Shown piece by piece: positions 19,201 through 23,927 of a stretch of 23,927 nucleotides of DNA (positions within the stretch are counted from its first letter, which is position 1; each line of letters opens with the position of its first letter). The notes beneath the pieces were generated by a model that was given only the letters and a program-made list of their open reading frames with translations, did not search any database and had not been told where the DNA came from. Both the position numbers and the translations under genes were made by a program. The stretch lies in the NCBI GenBank assembly GCA_036897485.1, contig JAYMTF010001357.1, positions 1 through 23,927 on the forward strand, given 5' to 3'. The DNA is from Pelargonium nanum. Taxonomy: Eukaryota > Streptophyta > Magnoliopsida > Geraniales > Geraniaceae.

Positions 19201-22200
19201 TAGATAGTTAGAGACTGTCTTTCGACACATTTTATCGATCAGTTAGTGAGATGAGATATCTTCTCAATACTAGTTTCGTCCCATGCATATGAATAATGAA
19301 TCTCTTCATTTATGCTGTCTTGTTGTGTGAGATAAGAAGTAAAGACCAGATTCTAGACAATTCACAACACCATCATGTTTGTATATCAAGATGGTGGCTT
19401 TGTAGATTTAAAATGCTTTGATTACAGATATGAAAGAGAGCTGATTATAGTTTTTGCTTTCTTGGCAAATATTTGTGAGGATCCCTATTACCCGGTAAAA
19501 TTTGGCGTGGTTTACACAGCATGTAGTTAAATACTTAAAATTTTAGATGTTCCTCATTAGCATCATTAACTATCCGCACTCTCTCGTCTGATGTCTGTCC
19601 TTTAATTAGCGAAGAAATCAATTTTGACAAACTTAATGGAAGGTTAAAAGACAGATCAAGAAATAGGTATTGTTCTGTCTTTTTTTTTTACTTAATATTA
19701 TGAAAAATAACACTCAAAAGGCATTTTTGTAGTTTTTATTTTATCCTTCTGAAAAGTGATATGAAAAATTGCATGATAGAAGTCTGCTTTCTTTCTGTGT
19801 AATCTGCAAATTTATTCCACGTTATTTCATGCGCATGCTCATCAATGTCATATTAGCTTCATGATCTAATAAGTATTCTTATTTAATTTTTTACGAAGAA
19901 TATTTAGAAAGTTGCGTAAAATTGTGTGGTCGTTTTTCAAATTAATAGCTATTGTCCACCTCAAATTATTTAATCCTCCTGCTCATCAATTCGATAGTAT
20001 TGAACGATGTCATATTTGCCTTCTCTTTACGTTTTGGTTTGTATTTCGTAAGAGCTCAATTTGTCTGCATCTCCTTAGAAGTTCCTTTATACATAATCCT
20101 GTCATATACTTATTAACTGTTTCATTGATCATAGTTATGTAACATTGTCCCAAATTTTGGTTGTTCAGTTGATCTGTCTGTCTTATAATCAATTTATTTT
20201 TGAAACTGAATATTTAAGCTTTTGGCTGTAAGTTTAACAAGGTACATTTATTAGAAAATTAGTCGTGTGGATTTGAACTAAATTCTGTGGTATGAAGTAT
20301 TGCCAAGTGATATGCGCAACTAAAATCTTAATTGAAGGCTTGTTTACTTATAAAAAGTAGGATCTCAATGCTTAAAATAAGTTTTCCTTTGCTGATCCCT
20401 TAAACCATGAAGAATACCATAAGTTTCAGCATATTATGCATGTAATTATTTCCGTGGTTTAGGATCAATAATTCTGTTTTTGGAGCTTTTTCACTTTTCA
20501 TCAGATATTGATCCTTAGTTGAGCTGTTAAGTCGAATCCCCATATGCTGTGTTGCATGATGCATATTTGACTGACTTTGAATTAATGAGAATCCAAATGG
20601 GCTAACCAATGCTGCTTTCTCTATGGAGGATTTACTGACAAGACAGCATGTTATTTATCCATATTATTTATGACTCAAGTTTTGAACCATGTATTCTGAT
20701 ACTTTGGTACTTGAAAATAATCACTTATTCCTGTTTCAAGGTTGAAATGTTTACTTCATTATATATTTTTACAATAATAAGAATGCTTCCAAATTTTATC
20801 TGTAAGAGAGTACTTTTTATATATTTTTTGTTATAGATAATAGAGCATGTGTATGTACAAAGGATGATTAGACATGTTTTGTTTTGCAATGGTTCTAAAC
20901 CAGCATCAGAGGAGAGCTCAAATTTCTCACTATGGGCCAAAGACAGTCAAGTTTCTGGATTTTGTTTTAAGCTTAAGCAACCGTCTCTTCTTTATGATAA
21001 AAGATTGAAACTTATATAACTCAATGCCATCTATATTATTAATTATTATGTTATGAAAATTCTCCCACTTGAGAATGCCGATTGGCTTGCTGATCTTCAA
21101 TAAGTTTCTGGCATATTGCTGTAACACGGTGTCTTGTTTATGCTTTGTTTTTCATCTTTGATTTCTAGAAGGGGTAGGAACTAGGAAAACAATTCATCAG
21201 AGCCCATTGTATATTATTGAGTTTTACTCGTGGGATATTCACATTCAAATATCTGGTTGGTGTTGCTTACATCGGCATATGAGGTAAGTGTTTTGAATCA
21301 CTTTTTAATGCCAATGCTATTAGAACTTGTAAAACTATGGTGTGGGTGTGGGATCACAGTTGGGAGTCTTAGGTGCTAATAAGTTTCTTACGCAACAAGG
21401 ATTCTTTTGTGTAAAGTCTCATGATAGGAAAGAATGTGAGTATGGTGAGCGATTGTGTTCCACATAGTTGCTATGTCTAACAGCAGTGTTTTACCAGAAC
21501 AGAATATAAGAAACTTTCATATTCTGTTAGGAAGTTATCTTAAAATGTCTTGATTTTTGTCTAATGTTACATGTATATTTTGACTATTGCAGTACTATTT
21601 AGTATACATACTTCACTCAGTTATTATATTTTATTAGAAGTCTTAAAATTTTGAGAATGCCAAACTAAATGTGATTGTGCGAGTGCTTAGATCCTGGAAA
21701 AGAAAAAAAAAACTTCCAGTACATTATTAAATATACACTTAGGAATTGTCGGGGTTATTCTAAGTTGATCTGCGATTCATGAGTATCTGCATTATATACT
21801 GGTTCAGTTACTCTATTCTTATACCTTTTGGACATATGGTTTCATTGAAGATTTTATACTTATTACCGTTTGTCATTTTGTTCAATATGTAATGGGTGAA
21901 ACATTATGCACAGCTCAACTATTTCAACATTTCCTATATAATTTTCCATTTACTTAAATGTATCTAGACATGCTCTTTAGTTCAGAGAAACTTGCCTTGG
22001 AGAATGTTTTCTCTTTCATATATTAGGTTTAGCTAATTGAAGGCTTTCTAAGTGCTCGTCAATTTGTGGTACTTATGTCGTGTTATAGTTTTAAATGTAA
22101 TCATGCCATAAATTTTGCAAAATATTGAGCTTGTTAGTGAGAGTTCTATTCTTTAATTACTTCACTTCAATTGTTACGGTTCTTTTCTGTTTCTTTTCTT

Positions 22201-23617
22201 TCTTTTTTTTTATCAGGAAAGAGTAGGCTTTTGTTTTGAGAACCTCATCTATGAACTTTTTTCTTTCCCTTCTACTTTCTGTCTTGGAAGTGATTTTAGT
22301 CATTATGATTTGTTTGATAATAAATGCATTTTTGCAGCATACACTTACTATTACTCTTTAGTTTTATCTGAGAGTTCCAAATAATATAGGATCAGCTGTA
22401 GGCAAGATTTAGTTCTGCATAGGAAGTCTATTTGGAACTTGGTGGGGTAACACATGCATCATGTTTTGTTGGAATATTATGGATAAATAACTGTATAGTC
22501 AGGATTGTCGTTATGTTTGAGTAGAGTTTGTTATGGGCTTTGAGAAAGATGGCACTGTATTTAATTAGTAGCTTGAATGAGATCCCACTGATTATAGGCC
22601 TGTCCCGATAAGGAAAATGATAGAGCTTTATTATTGATCTGAAACAGGATAGTTAGACTGAAAATAAAGATGTGATTCTGGAGTCTTTGAAATGGAGGCC
22701 GGATCGTCAGGTTTTTTGAATTTCTTGTAAAAGTCGAGACTAGTATGGAAAATAGCTTATTGGCAAACATCAACATTAGCCTGTAATCTGATTACTGTCT
22801 TTCTTTGATATCATAGTCTTACTCTGATTCTTCTAATTTCAAATGTAGTCCTTTCTTGTCATTTGGATTATTGTGAGGCCTTGTTGCAGTTTCATGATCT
22901 GAGAGGTAGACTAGTCGCGCTTTTGATTATTTTTCAAGTAAATTTGCCACATGATGTTATAAATTTGTGATTCTCTGAGTTTTTATCTCATTTTCTTGTG
23001 TTTTTTGGTATCCTCGATTGTTCTCGAAGATGTCATTTTATCACGGGCGTGCATAAACAGTTTGTAGTGCCTGCTTCCTAGCTAGTACCTTAAATTTTTT
23101 GCTTATTGTTCTAATTATTATCTTTTAAACTGCAGTTTGAATACCTTTTCAGATTGATAAATTATTGATGTGTCTTGTCTCATTGCAATGTTACTTGCAG
23201 CCTTCGAGTAGATACTCTGAAAACAAGGATTTGAATAAGCAGACAGCAGCTACGAAAAAGTCCGGTGGATGTCACAAAGTCGAAAGCAACAAGAAGTGGC
23301 TTGATAAGTTCGTGGTGACCGAGCCAAATCAAGATTTGGAAGTTGAGGAGGGTCAGATTGTAACCGAAGAAGCAATGAACGAACCACCACTATGTGAGAA
23401 TCGTGTTTGTGAAAATGGCATGGATGGGGAAATTGACAAGCAGCGGATTCTTGAGAGTCTGGCAAAGATGGAGAAGCGAAGGGCACGCTTTACGGAGCCT
23501 CCTATGAGTCGGAACAAGGAATTGGGCAGTCCCAATCCGAATGCCGATTTGATGGTTAACACGGAGGAAAGTAAGCAACAAAGGCCAGCCCGGAAAAGGC
23601 GATGGGGAGGAATTTGA
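13236..23617 (+). CDS. FIPS3: Fip1-like polyadenylation factor subunit (FIP1[III] type), nine exons
   Basis: Proposed exons are 13236-13667, 14729-14946, 15258-15384, 15595-15654, 15765-15878, 15968-16069, 16163-16368, 16903-18619 and 23201-23617. All introns are GT-AG and phases agree, giving 1130 residues. The N terminus is acidic (MADIDDDFGDLYADVE), and SDSEDDFNIVLNDDD lies at 61-75. The Fip1 motif is at about 220-259 with EEKPWRYPGVD and DFFNFGLNEDRW. A basic patch (ARKRRWGGI) ends the protein. Fip1 is a nuclear CPSF subunit that binds poly(A) polymerase and U-rich RNA during 3' end formation. Exon 8 encodes a long, charged, probably disordered region rich in Arg, Asp and Tyr, typical of plant Fip1 proteins. 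The start and layout match Arabidopsis FIP1[III] better than FIP1[V], so the symbol is by similarity. The exon 8 to 9 junction across 4.6 kb is the least certain part. Confidence 0.85.
13668..14728 (+). other. Intron 1 of the FIP1-like gene
   Basis: The donor is AAG|GTAGTG and the acceptor TATGTAG|TAC. It joins QYK to YMRRHG in phase 0. It is 1061 bp and carries a small MITE (13976-14136). Other open frames in it are chance. Confidence 0.8.
13976..14136. mobile_element. Small MITE in intron 1, TIR AGC(A/G)TTTGGATTA
   Basis: The left end AGCATTTGGATTAGA matches the reverse complement of the right end, AGCGTTTGGATTAAA, at 13 of 15 bases. The interior has inverted GAATGGGAA and TTCCCATTC-like stretches. 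At about 160 bp with no coding capacity it fits a MITE. The GTTTGGATTA core is shared with the ends of the element at 3211-5256, so they may be related. No clear target duplication was found. Confidence 0.5.
15258..15654 (+). other. Exons 3-4 of the FIP1-like gene: the Fip1 motif
   Basis: Exon 3 (15258-15384) encodes LDINIDTFEEKPWRYPGVD and DFFNFGLNEDRWKQYC. Exon 4 (15595-15654) encodes EHYRQQSSMRTRFPIYKSNQ. Together they form the signature of the Fip1 family, which in yeast and animals contacts the CPSF30/Yth1 zinc fingers. The key aromatic and acidic residues (KPWR, PG-D, DFFNFG, W-YC) are all kept. Confidence 0.9.
16898..16902 (+). promoter_or_regulatory. Tandem TAGTAG splice acceptor before exon 8
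   Basis: Two acceptors lie three bases apart (AG at 16898-16899 and at 16901-16902). Use of the second gives RLDR then CIQP; use of the first adds one serine (RLDS then RCIQ). Both keep frame. Confidence 0.6.
18620..18886 (+). other. Open read-through extension of exon 8 into intron 8
   Basis: If the exon 8 donor is not used, the frame stays open for 88 more codons and stops at 18884-18886. The added residues include a hydrophobic run (HFFLSLIFLLHFLSCLV), unlike the rest of the protein. A truncated isoform without the C-terminal basic region would result. Chance openness is also possible. Confidence 0.35.
18894..18899 (+). terminator. Candidate intronic poly(A) signal AATAAA
   Basis: The hexamer follows the read-through stop at 18886 by 7 bases and is preceded by a long T-rich stretch (about 18740-18800). 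This is the expected order of far-upstream and near-upstream elements in plants. AATAAA is frequent by chance in AT-rich DNA, so use is unproven. Confidence 0.3.
19610..19666 (+). other. Candidate cassette exon (57 nt) in intron 8
   Basis: A T/C-rich tract ends in TTTAATTAG (AG at 19608-19609), and the segment ends AATAG|GTATTG. In one frame it reads EEINFDKLNGRLKDRSRN, hydrophilic and FIP1-like in style. After the exon 8 donor at 18619 (phase 0) it would instead read into TGA after five codons. It would only be open after the alternative donor at 18639 (CCAAG|GTTTAA), and then exon 9 would be out of frame. So it is a poison exon, a relic exon, or chance. Confidence 0.3.
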
Positions 23618-23927
23618 TTATAGTGCATCCCGAATATCATCTCGTCGGACAGGCCTATAATGGATTGGTGTCGAAGTTCGTTGGTCGAAATTGGAAATAG
23701 AATAGTGTTAATTCTTGTTATACCAAAATAAAAATATAGGAACGTTTTGGAATGACTGACTATTCCTTATTTTAGTTGTGTCTATTTGAAGTACTGTTGA
23801 AAATATGCAAATTTGAGCAGGAAATACATACAAAATGTAGCTTCTTCAAATCATGTATATGGGTGAATTGGAGATCACCACCATTTCTCGATCATTTCGA
23901 TGTGTTAAACAATATATATATATATAT
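23618..23927 (+). other. FIP1 3' UTR and downstream DNA to the window edge
   Basis: The stop codon is at 23615-23617. An AATAAA lies at 23727-23732, a reasonable near-upstream poly(A) element about 110 bases after the stop. The last 16 bases are a TA tract that runs into the window edge. No further gene is seen. Confidence 0.55.
23727..23732 (+). terminator. Candidate poly(A) signal of the FIP1-like gene
   Basis: AATAAA lies in an A-rich context about 110 bases after the stop codon, with T-rich sequence before it (TTAATTCTTGTTATACC). Its distance from the stop is typical for plant 3' UTRs. Confidence 0.5.

Larger units (their letters stand above)
18620..23200 (+). other. Very long last intron (about 4.6 kb) of the FIP1-like gene
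   Basis: The donor is AAAG|GTAAAG (18620) and the acceptor TTACTTGCAG|CCT (23201). The junction is phase 0 and reads VGEGK then PSSRYSENK. The intron is T-rich. I found no transposon with defined ends in it. Exon-like pieces at 19610-19666 and 21169-21283 and a possible poly(A) signal at 18894 are listed separately. An unrecognised small exon could still be hidden here. Confidence 0.65.

Noticed and set aside
19912-20142. 76-residue plus-strand frame in intron 8
   Set aside because: It is a T-rich intron sequence giving hydrophobic text, without flanking splice sites in the right phase or any recognisable domain.
22648-22710. Exon-like segment between GAAACAG and CGTCAG|GTTTTT in intron 8
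   Set aside because: All three frames contain stops, so it cannot be an internal coding exon.
1-23927. A CRISPR array, operon, phage or bacterial system
   Set aside because: No regularly spaced repeats and no bacterial gene layout are present. Introns, a plant receptor kinase and plant transposons make this a plant nuclear region.

Overview
The window looks like nuclear DNA of a eudicot plant. It is AT-rich, carries two spliced or plant-type genes, and holds plant-type transposons (Helitron, hAT-like and other MITEs, a Ty1-copia fossil, and a LINE end with an RNase H domain). I cannot name the species. I see no rRNA, tRNA gene or CRISPR array.

Positions 1-6770 hold no host gene that I can support. 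This part is a graveyard of small elements. A decayed Helitron 3' end lies at the left edge. Two related short MITEs lie near 820-966 and 6571-6729. A tRNA-like (SINE-type) scrap lies near 1644-1700. A 761-bp nonautonomous Helitron (3562-4322, minus strand) has both diagnostic ends and sits inside what may be an older inverted-repeat element (about 3211-5256). Positions 6770-8447 are a junction of two retroelement remains: a broken Ty1-copia fossil on the minus strand, then a 5'-truncated LINE end on the plus strand.

Positions 8994-11552 (minus strand) encode an apparently complete, intronless CrRLK1L receptor-like kinase of the FERONIA/ANXUR type. It has a signal peptide, a tandem malectin-like ectodomain, one membrane span and a catalytically complete kinase. 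Positions 13236-23617 (plus strand) encode a nine-exon Fip1-like subunit of the mRNA cleavage and polyadenylation machinery, closest in layout to Arabidopsis FIP1[III]. The two genes are head to head, 1.68 kb apart. A 422-bp hAT-like MITE with a near-perfect 8-bp target duplication ends only 150 bp before the FIP1 start codon. The two genes have no obvious shared pathway: one is a cell-surface receptor and the other a nuclear RNA-processing factor.

The most interesting host-gene structure is the last intron of the FIP1-like gene, about 4.6 kb. It starts with an open read-through frame that ends 8 bases before an AATAAA. It also holds exon-like segments that would bring in early stops. This suggests, but does not prove, alternative intronic polyadenylation or poison exons in a gene whose product itself takes part in polyadenylation. 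I found no clearly new multi-gene system.
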